From: an uncultured Sphingomonadales bacterium
Lineage (GTDB): Bacteria > Pseudomonadota > Alphaproteobacteria > Sphingomonadales > Sphingomonadaceae
Assembly (NCBI GenBank): GCA_903828025.1
Contig: CAIKKO010000341.1
Coordinates: forward strand, 1-6,251
DNA: 6,251 bases
Direction of reading: 5' to 3'
The position numbers and the translations under genes are program-made. Below the pieces are notes generated by a model. That model worked only from the letters and a program-made list of their open reading frames with translations. It was not told where the DNA came from and made no database searches. Below are positions 1 through 6,054 of the stretch, in pieces (the stretch's first letter is position 1; each line of letters begins with the position of its first letter).

Positions 1-256
1 GGCTGGGCGGCGGCGGGAGCGCATTCGCCCCAGCCTCAGCCCAAGCCTCAGCGGGGGCGGGTGTGGGATCCGGCCCGCACTGCGCTCGCTCCGTCGCAGC
101 GGGATTCGCCAGAACGGGGCCTTGATCCATGGCTCGAGGATTCATGGCCCGGGCGGCCGAGCCCTCGACGAAGGGGGAATGGGCGACAAAACCGAATCCA
201 AAGGCCAGCAGCAAGATGCTGATCGAAAAGGGAAGTGTTCCAATCGTCCGGACCAT
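1..256 (-). CDS. exported or membrane-anchored protein of unknown function, N-terminal part only
   Basis: An open frame runs without a stop from an ATG at 256 (minus strand) to the left edge, giving 85 codons; the C-terminus lies outside the window. The N-terminus looks like a signal peptide or anchor: Arg3, then a hydrophobic core at about residues 8-25 (SISILLLAFGFGFVA). A possible signal peptidase site follows the ARA at residues 35-37. The mature part begins polar and then becomes Pro/Ala-rich (residues about 62-85), with one Cys at residue 60 and a short duplicated AEA(W/G) unit encoded by a 12-base repeat at 32-52. I do not recognise a family. The start is uncertain because there is no good Shine-Dalgarno before it; an in-frame TTG at 262 is an alternative, and an in-frame stop lies at 302-304. 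It is transcribed away from the efflux operon and shares its 194-bp control region. The signal-peptide-like start is the main reason to believe it. Confidence 0.55.
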   Translation of the reverse strand, partial: MVRTIGTLPFSISILLLAFGFGFVAHSPFVEGSAARAMNPRAMDQGPVLANPAATERAQCGPDPTPAPAEAWAEAGANALPPPPS

Positions 257-265
257 GACCAAGGT

Positions 266-284
266 GGTTAAAGGATCGTTAACC
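266..284. promoter_or_regulatory. CtrA-type box in the divergent promoter region
   Basis: GGTTAA and TTAACC form a perfect inverted repeat separated by 7 bases, so TTAA-N7-TTAACC reads on both strands. Established knowledge: the cell-cycle response regulator CtrA of Alphaproteobacteria binds TTAA-N7-TTAA(C). The site lies 9 bases before the start codon of the minus-strand exported protein and 166 bases before the efflux operon. An A/T run at 295-305 just downstream could supply a -10 region for rightward transcription, with the second half-site (279-284) near -35. The match is seen directly; binding by CtrA is inference, and a different dyad-binding regulator is possible. Confidence 0.5.
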
Positions 285-305
285 CCAGCGACACAATTTT
301 TTTAT

Positions 306-345
306 CCTGCCATGCCCCGCCGATCCGCCAGACCGGCATGGCAGG
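306..345. repeat. perfect 11-bp inverted repeat upstream of the efflux operon
   Basis: CCTGCCATGCC at 306-316 is the exact reverse complement of GGCATGGCAGG at 335-345, with an 18-base loop. No T-run follows the stem in either direction (the seven Ts at 297-303 precede it on the plus strand), so it does not look like an intrinsic terminator. It could be a large operator or a hairpin in the 5' leader of the efflux mRNA. The 3' end of the loop (328-335) can also pair with 368-375. Confidence 0.6.
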
Positions 346-366
346 CAAACCCGCTATGGCCGCAAA

Positions 367-385
367 GCGGTCTGGACCGGACCGC
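367..385. repeat. second inverted repeat in the efflux leader
   Basis: GCGGTC (367-372) and GACCGC (380-385) are exact reverse complements around a 7-base spacer. The segment 368-375 is also complementary over 8 bases to 328-335, in the loop and first stem base of the upstream inverted repeat. The two pairings would compete. The arms are short for such GC-rich DNA, so chance is a real alternative. Confidence 0.35.
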
Positions 386-439
386 CGTGATGCGGCAAGT
401 GCCGTGCTTGGCGACTGCGCCGCGCCGCTGCATCGTACT

Positions 440-443
440 GGAG
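440..443 (+). promoter_or_regulatory. ribosome binding site favouring the TTG start of the TolC-family gene
   Basis: GGAG lies 7 bases before TTG at 451 but 16 bases before the in-frame ATG at 460. This spacing favours the TTG start. Both starts leave the lipoprotein signal intact, so the mature protein would be the same. Confidence 0.5.
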
Positions 444-450
444 TGCTCTC

Positions 451-1848
451 TTGCCGCCCATGCGGAAACCGCCCGAGCGACCTGGCCTGCCCGGGCTTGC
501 GCGTTTCTGTGCCTTCCCGGCTCTCGTGTTGGCGCTGGGCATCGTTTCCGGCTGCGCGCCTTATGCGCCTCTGCCGCTTGCTTCTGCGCCCCCGGAAGCG
601 GCACCGGCCGATCTCGCGCTGTTGCAGCGTGAGGCCGCCGCGCTCCAGCGGCCCTTTCTGCGCCCGGTGACCATAGATCTGGCCGCGCCGCTTACCGGTG
701 ATGCGATTGCGGTGATTGCGGTGATCGGCAATCCCGATCTCAAGGCCCTACGCGCACAGACCGGCGTGGCCGAGGCGCAAGCCATGGCCGCCGGGCTGCT
801 GCCCGATCCCACGTTCAGCATCGGCGCGGACAAAGTGATTTCCGGGCCTGACCCGTTCGTCAATATCGCCGGTGCGCTCGGGCTCGATCTCAATGCCTTG
901 CGCACGCGCGGCGCGGTTCGTGCGGGCGCGCGGGCCAGTGCCGCGCAGGCCCGGCTCGATCTGGCGTGGAGCGAGTGGCAGACCGCGTGCCTCGCCCGCC
1001 AGCAGGCGCTGCGCGTCCGGGCGCTGACAGCGCAGACGGTGCTGCTCGAAACCTCCGCCGCCAGCGCGCACCGGCTGCTTGAGCGCACGCAGAGTGCAGC
1101 CGGGCGGGGGGATCTCTCGGCGGATCAGCTGCAGTCCGCTCGTGCGGCCGCCTTCGACGCTGGCGAACGGCTGCGCACCGCGAAGGGCGATCTGGACACC
1201 GCGCGGGCCGCGCTCAACTGCTTGCTTGGCCTGCCGCCGACGCAGATGCTGAGCCTCGCGCCCGAGGCAGCGGTCAGTGCCCTGCTTCCCGAAAGCGCCG
1301 CCTTGTTCGGGCAGGCGATGGCCAGCCGCGCCGATCTCGCGGCACTGCGCGCGGGCTATGATGCCGAGGAGGCCGCTGTCCGCAAGGCGGTGCTCGATCA
1401 GTTTCCGGCGCTGGGCCTCACGCTCAACAGCAGCCGCGACACGGCCGGCAACCATACGCTTGGCCCCGCGCTCGATTTCACCTTGCCGCTGTGGAACCGG
1501 GGGCGCGGCGGGATCGCGGTCGAGCGCGCCACGCGTGAGGCCTTGCGCGTCGAATACGAAGGCCGCCTGCACCAGACCCGCGCCGATATCGCCGATGCGC
1601 TGGCCGGGATCGCGCTCGCCCGCGCCGAACGCGCGAAAATCGGCGAGGAATTGCCGGGACTGGAACGCTATGCCCAATCGGCGCAGCAAGCAGCGGCGCG
1701 CGGTGATGTTTCGCTTGCCAGCGCGGAGGCCGCCGCGCAGGCGCTGCGCGACCGGCAGTATCAGGATGCCCAGGCCGAGCAGGATGAAGGGGAACGCATG
1801 ATCGCGCTTGAACTCTTGACCGGCCACTTGCGCGAGGGCTGGCAGTGA
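451..1848 (+). CDS. TolC-family outer-membrane efflux lipoprotein (OMF of an RND pump)
   Basis: This is the outer-membrane exit duct of the tripartite pump; family members trimerise into a beta-barrel with a long alpha-helical periplasmic tunnel. At 465 residues from the TTG start (462 from the ATG at 460) its length is normal for the family. The N-terminus is a lipoprotein signal: basic residues, a hydrophobic stretch (about 19-34) and the lipobox VSGC, with Cys35 as the likely lipidated residue. The rest shows the two-fold OEP pattern: long Ala/Arg/Glu/Gln-rich helices rich in AQA and RAA repeats, and strand segments near residues 110-150 (PDPTFSIGAD) and 310-350. The second strand segment ends in LPLWNRGRG (345-353), the usual turn before the next long helix. 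It is the first gene of the operon, and its stop overlaps the adaptor's start as GTGA, which suggests translational coupling. The family assignment is firm; the substrate is not deducible. Confidence 0.92.
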   Translation: MPPMRKPPERPGLPGLARFCAFPALVLALGIVSGCAPYAPLPLASAPPEAAPADLALLQREAAALQRPFLRPVTIDLAAPLTGDAIAVIAVIGNPDLKALRAQTGVAEAQAMAAGLLPDPTFSIGADKVISGPDPFVNIAGALGLDLNALRTRGAVRAGARASAAQARLDLAWSEWQTACLARQQALRVRALTAQTVLLETSAASAHRLLERTQSAAGRGDLSADQLQSARAAAFDAGERLRTAKGDLDTARAALNCLLGLPPTQMLSLAPEAAVSALLPESAALFGQAMASRADLAALRAGYDAEEAAVRKAVLDQFPALGLTLNSSRDTAGNHTLGPALDFTLPLWNRGRGGIAVERATREALRVEYEGRLHQTRADIADALAGIALARAERAKIGEELPGLERYAQSAQQAAARGDVSLASAEAAAQALRDRQYQDAQAEQDEGERMIALELLTGHLREGWQ

Positions 1849-2864
1849 GAGCCGCCCTGACCGCCCTCATGCTGCTGGCCCTTGCTGGATGCTCCGCCGC
1901 GCCCTCAGGAGACGAGGCAGAGCCCGCACCCGTCGCGCTGGTCAAAGTGGCGCGCGCGGAGGCAGGCTCGGTGGGCGAGAGCGTGACGCTCTATGGCACC
2001 GTGGAAGCGGGCGGCACGGGCAGCGCTGCGCTCTCCGCGCCGGTCGAGGCCAGCCTTGCCCGGATTCTTGCGCCAGTCGGCACACCCGTGGCGGCTGGCA
2101 CACCGGTGGCGCAGCTCACGCCCAGCCCGCAAGCCCGGCTCGACCTCGCCAAGGCCAGCGCCGACGCCAAAGCGGCTGCGCTCGCCGCCGCCCGCGCCGA
2201 ACGCCTGCGCCGTGACGGACTGGTGAGCGATGCCGAAGTCGAATCAGCGCGCGCTGCCGCGACCACCGCCAGCGCCACGCTTGCCAGCCTTTCGGCACGC
2301 ACCGGCCAGCTGACCTTGCGCGCGCCAGTGGCGGGCTTTGTCCAAACCATCGCGGCGACTCCCGGCGAGATCGTCCAGCCCGGCGCGACAATCGCCACGA
2401 TTGCCGTCGGCGGCGCGGGACGGGCGCGCTTCGGCGCGGACCCTGCGCTGGCGCGGCGCGTGGCCGTTGGCGCGGGGCTGACCATTCGCACGGCGGGCGG
2501 CGAGCACAGTTTTGGCGCCAAAATCATCGCGGTCGATCCGGTGGTCGATCCGGCCACCCGGCTCGGCGCGGTCTTTGCCGCAGTGCCGCCGGGGATCGGC
2601 GCGGGCGAGGCGCTCAGCGCGGTGCTGGCGCTGCCGGGCGGGCACGCTGCGGCGCTTACCGTGCCTTATGCCGCGCTGCTCGATGATGGCGGGCAGCCTT
2701 ATGTCTATGTTGTTGCGGGCAATATCGCGCATCGCCATGACGTGACGGTGGGCGCGAGCAACGGCGACCGCGCCGCGATCACCGCAGGCCTCGCCCCGGG
2801 CGATACGGTGGTGACCGACGGCGGCACCGCGCTCGAAGACGGGATGAAGGTCCGGCTCAAGTGA
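1845..2864 (+). CDS. RND efflux periplasmic adaptor (HlyD/membrane fusion family), lipoprotein
   Basis: This is the periplasmic linker between the RND permease and the TolC homologue. The 339-residue protein begins with a short lipoprotein signal ending in the lipobox LAGC (Cys16), so it is probably tethered to a membrane by lipid. A split lipoyl domain is visible: first half about residues 64-92 (APVEASLARILAPVGTPV), second half about 157-187 (LRAPVAGFVQ, with RAP at 159-161). Between them is a short Ala/Arg/Glu-rich helical hairpin (about 94-150). A beta-barrel domain (about 195-265) and a membrane-proximal domain follow, ending in the typical GLAPGDTVV and GMKVRLK. Length is at the compact end for the family. 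The GTG start at 1845 overlaps the previous stop, and GAGGG at 1834-1838 gives a 6-base spacing. The gene ends in another GTGA overlap with the permease. Family is clear; the substrate class is not. Confidence 0.92.
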   Translation: MRAALTALMLLALAGCSAAPSGDEAEPAPVALVKVARAEAGSVGESVTLYGTVEAGGTGSAALSAPVEASLARILAPVGTPVAAGTPVAQLTPSPQARLDLAKASADAKAAALAAARAERLRRDGLVSDAEVESARAAATTASATLASLSARTGQLTLRAPVAGFVQTIAATPGEIVQPGATIATIAVGGAGRARFGADPALARRVAVGAGLTIRTAGGEHSFGAKIIAVDPVVDPATRLGAVFAAVPPGIGAGEALSAVLALPGGHAAALTVPYAALLDDGGQPYVYVVAGNIAHRHDVTVGASNGDRAAITAGLAPGDTVVTDGGTALEDGMKVRLK

Positions 2865-5800
2865 ACGCTGCCGCCGGGTCCTTTGCCCGCCATTCCCGCG
2901 CGATTGCGCTGGCGGTGCTGCTGCTGACTTTGGGCGGGATCATCGCCGCAACGCGCATGCCGGTCAGTCTGTTTCCGCTGCTGTCCTATCCGCGCGTGGT
3001 CGTCTCGATTGATGCGGGCGAGCGCGATGCCAGCCAGATGGCGCTGGAAATCACCGGCCCGGTCGAGACCGCGCTGCGCGCCGTGCCGGGCGTGACCCGG
3101 CTGCGCTCGACCACCAGCCGGGGCTCGGCCGAAGTCGCGCTCAATTTCGCGTGGGCCGAGGACATGGTTGCGGCCAAGCTCGCCACCGAAGCCGCGCTGG
3201 CCGCAACCGCGCCCGATCTGCCGCCGGGCACCCGCTTCGTCGTGCGGCGCATGGACCCGACGATCTTCCCGGTGCTGGGCATGGCGCTGACGTCTGACAG
3301 CCTCGATCAGGCGAGCCTGCGCCAGATTGCCGAGCTGAAAGTGCGCCCCGCGCTGACCAGCGTGCCGGGCGTCGCCGGGGTCGATATTCTGGGCGGATCG
3401 CCGCGCGAGCTGGCAGTCGATGTCGATCCCGCCAAGCTGGCCGGACTGGGCCTTTCGATCACCGCGGTCCGCGATGCGGTAGCCAATGCCAATATCGTCG
3501 AGGGCACCGGACGGATCGAGGACCGCCACCGGCTCTATCTGGTGCTGGCCGATCAGCGGGTGGAAAGCAGCGCGGCGCTCGCCGCGATCCCGATCAGGAG
3601 CACAGGCGGCGGGGTGGTCACGCTCGGCCAGATCGCGTCGATCCATCCCGCCACCGCGCCCGATTTCACTCGCGTCACCGCCAATGGCCACGCGGCGGTG
3701 CTGATCAACGTGCGGCAAGCGCTGGCGGGCGATACGGTGGCGATCGTGCAGGCGGTGGGCGCCCGGCTCAAAAGCGCCGGTATTCCCCCGAGCGTCCACG
3801 TCTCGCCCTATTACGACCAGAGCGAACTGGTGACCGGCGCGGCGGAAGCGGTGCGCGATGCGATCCTGTTCGGCGCGGTGCTGGCCGGGCTCGTGCTCTA
3901 CGTATTCCTGCGTTCGTGGCGGCTGATGCTGATCACGGCGATCACGCTTCCGGCCGTGCTCGCGGGCACCGCGCTGCTCCTCTATGGCTTCGGGCTCAGC
4001 TTCAATATCATGACCTTGGGCGGCATGGCGGCGGCGGTGGGCCTGATCATCGACGATGCGGTGGTCATGCTCGAGCACGTGATGCGGCGCATGGAGGAAG
4101 GCACCGCGCCCGATGCGCCCAGCCGCTTGGCCGCCGCCGCGCAAATGCACCGGCCGCTGCTCGGCTCGACGCTCGCGACGATGGTCGTGTTCCTGCCGCT
4201 CGCGTTCGTCACGGGCGTGACCGGCGGCTTCTTCAAGGCCCTGGCCGTCACCATGGTCGCCAGCCTTGCGCTTTCGGCGCTCTACGCGCGCGTGGTGATC
4301 CCGCTGATCGCCGCGCACTGGCTGCGTGATGAAGATGTCGCCGCCGCGCGCCGCGCCGAACAGCTGACCGACCGCGCGGTGCACGCCTATGAGCGCGGCG
4401 CAGCGCGGGTGCTGGCGCGGCCCGGTCTTGCCGTGTGCCTTGTCGGGATCGGCGGCGCGCTGCTCGGCTGGCTGGCGTGGAACCATGTGCCCTCGGGCTT
4501 CATGCCCGCGATGGACGAAGGCGGCTTCGTGCTCGATTACAAGGCGCGGCCCGGCGCGGCGCTGACCGATACCAACCGCTTGCTCGGGCAGGTCGAAGCG
4601 ATCATCGCCGCCACCCCCGAAGTCGCGAGCTATTCGCGGCGCACCGGCGCGCAACTCGGCGGCGGGCTGAGCGAAGCCGATGAGGGCGATTTCTTCGTGC
4701 GGATGAAAGGCGGGTCGCGCCGCGATGTGGAGGAGGTCATGGCGGAAATCCGCCAGAAGATCGCCGCGCAGGTTCCCGGGCTGGAGATCGAGCTGACCCA
4801 GCTGATGGAAGATCTGATCGGCGACTTGACCGCCGTGCCCCAGCCGGTCGAGGTCAAGCTGTTCAGCCAGGACAGCGCCGCGCTCGATACCGCCGCCGGG
4901 CGCGTGGCCAAGGCGCTAGGCAGCATCCCCGGCGTGGTCGAGATCGTCGACGGGCAGCGCGTGGCAGGCGATGCGGTGGCGCTGCGCATAGATGCGGGCG
5001 CGGCGGCACAGGCCGGGCTCGACGCGCGGGCCGTTTCGGATCAGGTCGGCGCGCTGATCGGCGGCGTGCCCGCCACCTCGGTGCGCATCGGCGAGCAGCT
5101 TGTCACCGTGCGGGTGCGCGGCGCGCCCGAACTGGCGGCGCGGGTCGCGACGCTGGCGAGGCTGCCGCTGGTCACGCCCGATGGCCGCTCGGTTACGCTC
5201 GGCCAGATCGCGCAGATCACCGTTGTTGCCGGGCAGAAGCAGCAGACGCGCGAGGATCTGGCCCCCTTCGTCGCGGTTACCGCGCGGCTGGAAGGGACGG
5301 ACCTTGGCACCGCGATGAAGGCGGTGCGCGCGCAGGTGGCCGCGCTGCACCTGCCCGCCTCGATCCGGGTCGATTACGGCGGGCTCTATGCCGAACAGCA
5401 GAAGAGCTTTGCCGACCTGTCGCTCGTGTTCGCCGCCGCGCTGCTGCTCACCGCGCTGCTCGTGACCGTACTGTTCGAACGGCTGCGCTGGACACTCGCC
5501 GCGCTCGCCACCGCCCTGCTCAGCGCCTGCGCGGTGCTGGCGGGGCTCTGGGCAACCGGGATCGAACTCAACATTTCGGCGCTGATGGGGCTGACGATGG
5601 TCGTGGGCATGGTCACCGAACTTTCGATCTTCTTCCTCGCCGAGATCGATCCCGCGCGCCCGCTTGATGCCGCGCACCTTGCCCGCGCCGGGGCCAAGCG
5701 CCTGCGCCCGATTCTGATGTCGGCGGGAATCGCGATCCTCACGCTCGCGCCGCTGGCGCTGGGATTTAGCCGGGGCGCAGGGCTGCAGCAGCCGCTCGCC

Positions 5801-5914
5801 ACTGCGATCATCTTCGGGCTGACCGCCGCCGTGCCGCTGGTCACGCTGGTGCTGCCCGCGATCGTATTGCTGCAACGCAAGCCAGACCAAGGGGCAAATT
5901 CGGATATAACGTGA
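2861..5914 (+). CDS. RND-superfamily efflux permease with mixed HAE/HME signatures
   Basis: Inner-membrane proton-driven pump subunit, 1017 residues, the usual length for AcrB/CusA-type permeases. Order: TM1 (about 13-31); first porter loop; TM2-6 (about 330-480) with TM4 motif LIIDDAVVMLEH (Asp398, Asp399, Glu405); TM7 (about 522-541); second porter loop with FMPAMDEGGF (547-556) and EDLIGDLTAVP (starting near 650); TM8 (about 853-872); TM9-12 to the end. Known in AcrB: Asp407, Asp408, Lys940, Arg971 and Thr978 form the proton relay. By eye, the Asp pair and Arg (Arg947, in RLRPILM) are kept, Thr becomes Ser954, and Lys becomes Glu920 (GMVTELSIFF), as in CusA. YYDQS before TM2 and MDEG after TM7 also recall metal pumps, but I see no CusA-like Met at the IDML position. 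The GTG start overlaps the adaptor stop; GAAGG at 2846-2850 is 10 bases upstream. Substrate unknown: drug, lipid-like compound or metal remain open. Confidence 0.93.
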   Translation: MNAAAGSFARHSRAIALAVLLLTLGGIIAATRMPVSLFPLLSYPRVVVSIDAGERDASQMALEITGPVETALRAVPGVTRLRSTTSRGSAEVALNFAWAEDMVAAKLATEAALAATAPDLPPGTRFVVRRMDPTIFPVLGMALTSDSLDQASLRQIAELKVRPALTSVPGVAGVDILGGSPRELAVDVDPAKLAGLGLSITAVRDAVANANIVEGTGRIEDRHRLYLVLADQRVESSAALAAIPIRSTGGGVVTLGQIASIHPATAPDFTRVTANGHAAVLINVRQALAGDTVAIVQAVGARLKSAGIPPSVHVSPYYDQSELVTGAAEAVRDAILFGAVLAGLVLYVFLRSWRLMLITAITLPAVLAGTALLLYGFGLSFNIMTLGGMAAAVGLIIDDAVVMLEHVMRRMEEGTAPDAPSRLAAAAQMHRPLLGSTLATMVVFLPLAFVTGVTGGFFKALAVTMVASLALSALYARVVIPLIAAHWLRDEDVAAARRAEQLTDRAVHAYERGAARVLARPGLAVCLVGIGGALLGWLAWNHVPSGFMPAMDEGGFVLDYKARPGAALTDTNRLLGQVEAIIAATPEVASYSRRTGAQLGGGLSEADEGDFFVRMKGGSRRDVEEVMAEIRQKIAAQVPGLEIELTQLMEDLIGDLTAVPQPVEVKLFSQDSAALDTAAGRVAKALGSIPGVVEIVDGQRVAGDAVALRIDAGAAAQAGLDARAVSDQVGALIGGVPATSVRIGEQLVTVRVRGAPELAARVATLARLPLVTPDGRSVTLGQIAQITVVAGQKQQTREDLAPFVAVTARLEGTDLGTAMKAVRAQVAALHLPASIRVDYGGLYAEQQKSFADLSLVFAAALLLTALLVTVLFERLRWTLAALATALLSACAVLAGLWATGIELNISALMGLTMVVGMVTELSIFFLAEIDPARPLDAAHLARAGAKRLRPILMSAGIAILTLAPLALGFSRGAGLQQPLATAIIFGLTAAVPLVTLVLPAIVLLQRKPDQGANSDIT

Positions 5915-5937
5915 GGATTTCATTCGGTAAGGCATTG

Positions 5938-5955
5938 CATTACAAATCGGTAATG
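5938..5955. promoter_or_regulatory. CATTAC-N6-GTAATG dyad, candidate operator before the TonB receptor
   Basis: CATTAC (5938-5943) and GTAATG (5950-5955) are perfect inverted arms around 6 bases, in a relatively A/T-rich patch starting 23 bases after the permease stop. TCGGTAA also occurs twice in direct orientation (5924-5930 and 5947-5953, 23 bases apart). A regulator of the receptor binding here would fit, but the cognate protein cannot be named. No T-run follows, so it is unlikely to be a terminator. Confidence 0.35.
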
Positions 5956-6011
5956 TCCCGGATCTGACCCAAATCCATCAAGCGATTGTCACTTCGCAGG
6001 TGCAGCGAGGC

Positions 6012-6049
6012 CCCCGAAAACGCCGCCGGACGGCGTTCGCACTTCGGGG
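6012..6049 (+). promoter_or_regulatory. leader hairpin masking the ribosome binding site of the TonB receptor gene
   Basis: CCCCGAA (6012-6018) pairs with TTCGGGG (6043-6049). Immediately inside, AACGCCG (6019-6025) pairs with CGGCGTT (6031-6037), with a 5-base loop (6026-6030) and a 5-base bulge (6038-6042) on the 3' side. That makes 14 perfect base pairs. The 3' arm contains most of the only purine-rich ribosome binding site, GGGGA (6046-6050), just before the start codons at 6055/6058. No T-run follows, so it is not an intrinsic terminator. The pairing is seen directly; translational control is inference. Confidence 0.6.
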
Positions 6050-6054
6050 AAAAC

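Noticed and set aside
129..632. Plus-strand open frame spanning the intergenic region and the start of the TolC-family gene
   Set aside because: It overlaps the lipoprotein signal in another frame, lacks domains, and has no ribosome binding site better than that of the real gene.
748..1827. 359-codon open frame on the minus strand opposite the TolC-family gene
   Set aside because: A low-hydrophobicity, Arg/Gly-rich shadow of the real gene with no recognisable motif.
2705..4654. 649-codon open frame on the minus strand, antisense to the adaptor and permease genes
   Set aside because: Its composition (very rich in Arg, His, Gly and Asp, without hydrophobic blocks or domains) is that of a mirror frame of a GC-rich gene. 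The plus strand encodes unmistakable RND proteins there.
4502..4880. CusA-like methionine metal-binding triad in the permease
   Set aside because: Several Met residues occur nearby (548, 551, and one just before 651), but by eye they do not fall at the equivalent positions, so copper/silver specificity is not supported.
5905..5910. TATAAC, a near-consensus -10 hexamer at the end of the permease gene
   Set aside because: No acceptable -35 element lies 16-18 bases upstream, and the hexamer falls within coding sequence. It could serve the receptor gene with a long leader, but the support is too weak to annotate.
4916..5935. 339-codon open frame on the minus strand opposite the end of the permease gene
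   Set aside because: Arg/Gln/Gly-rich antisense shadow of the permease's conserved transmembrane region.
5990..6046. CACTTCG repeated at 5990-5996 and 6040-6046
   Set aside because: A 7-base repeat 50 bases apart in GC-rich DNA. The alternative pairing it would allow with the hairpin's 5' arm is only 4 bp.
6012..6049. Hairpin as an intrinsic terminator of the efflux operon
   Set aside because: No T-run follows the stem (AAAAC follows), and it lies directly on the receptor's ribosome binding site. A translational role fits better.
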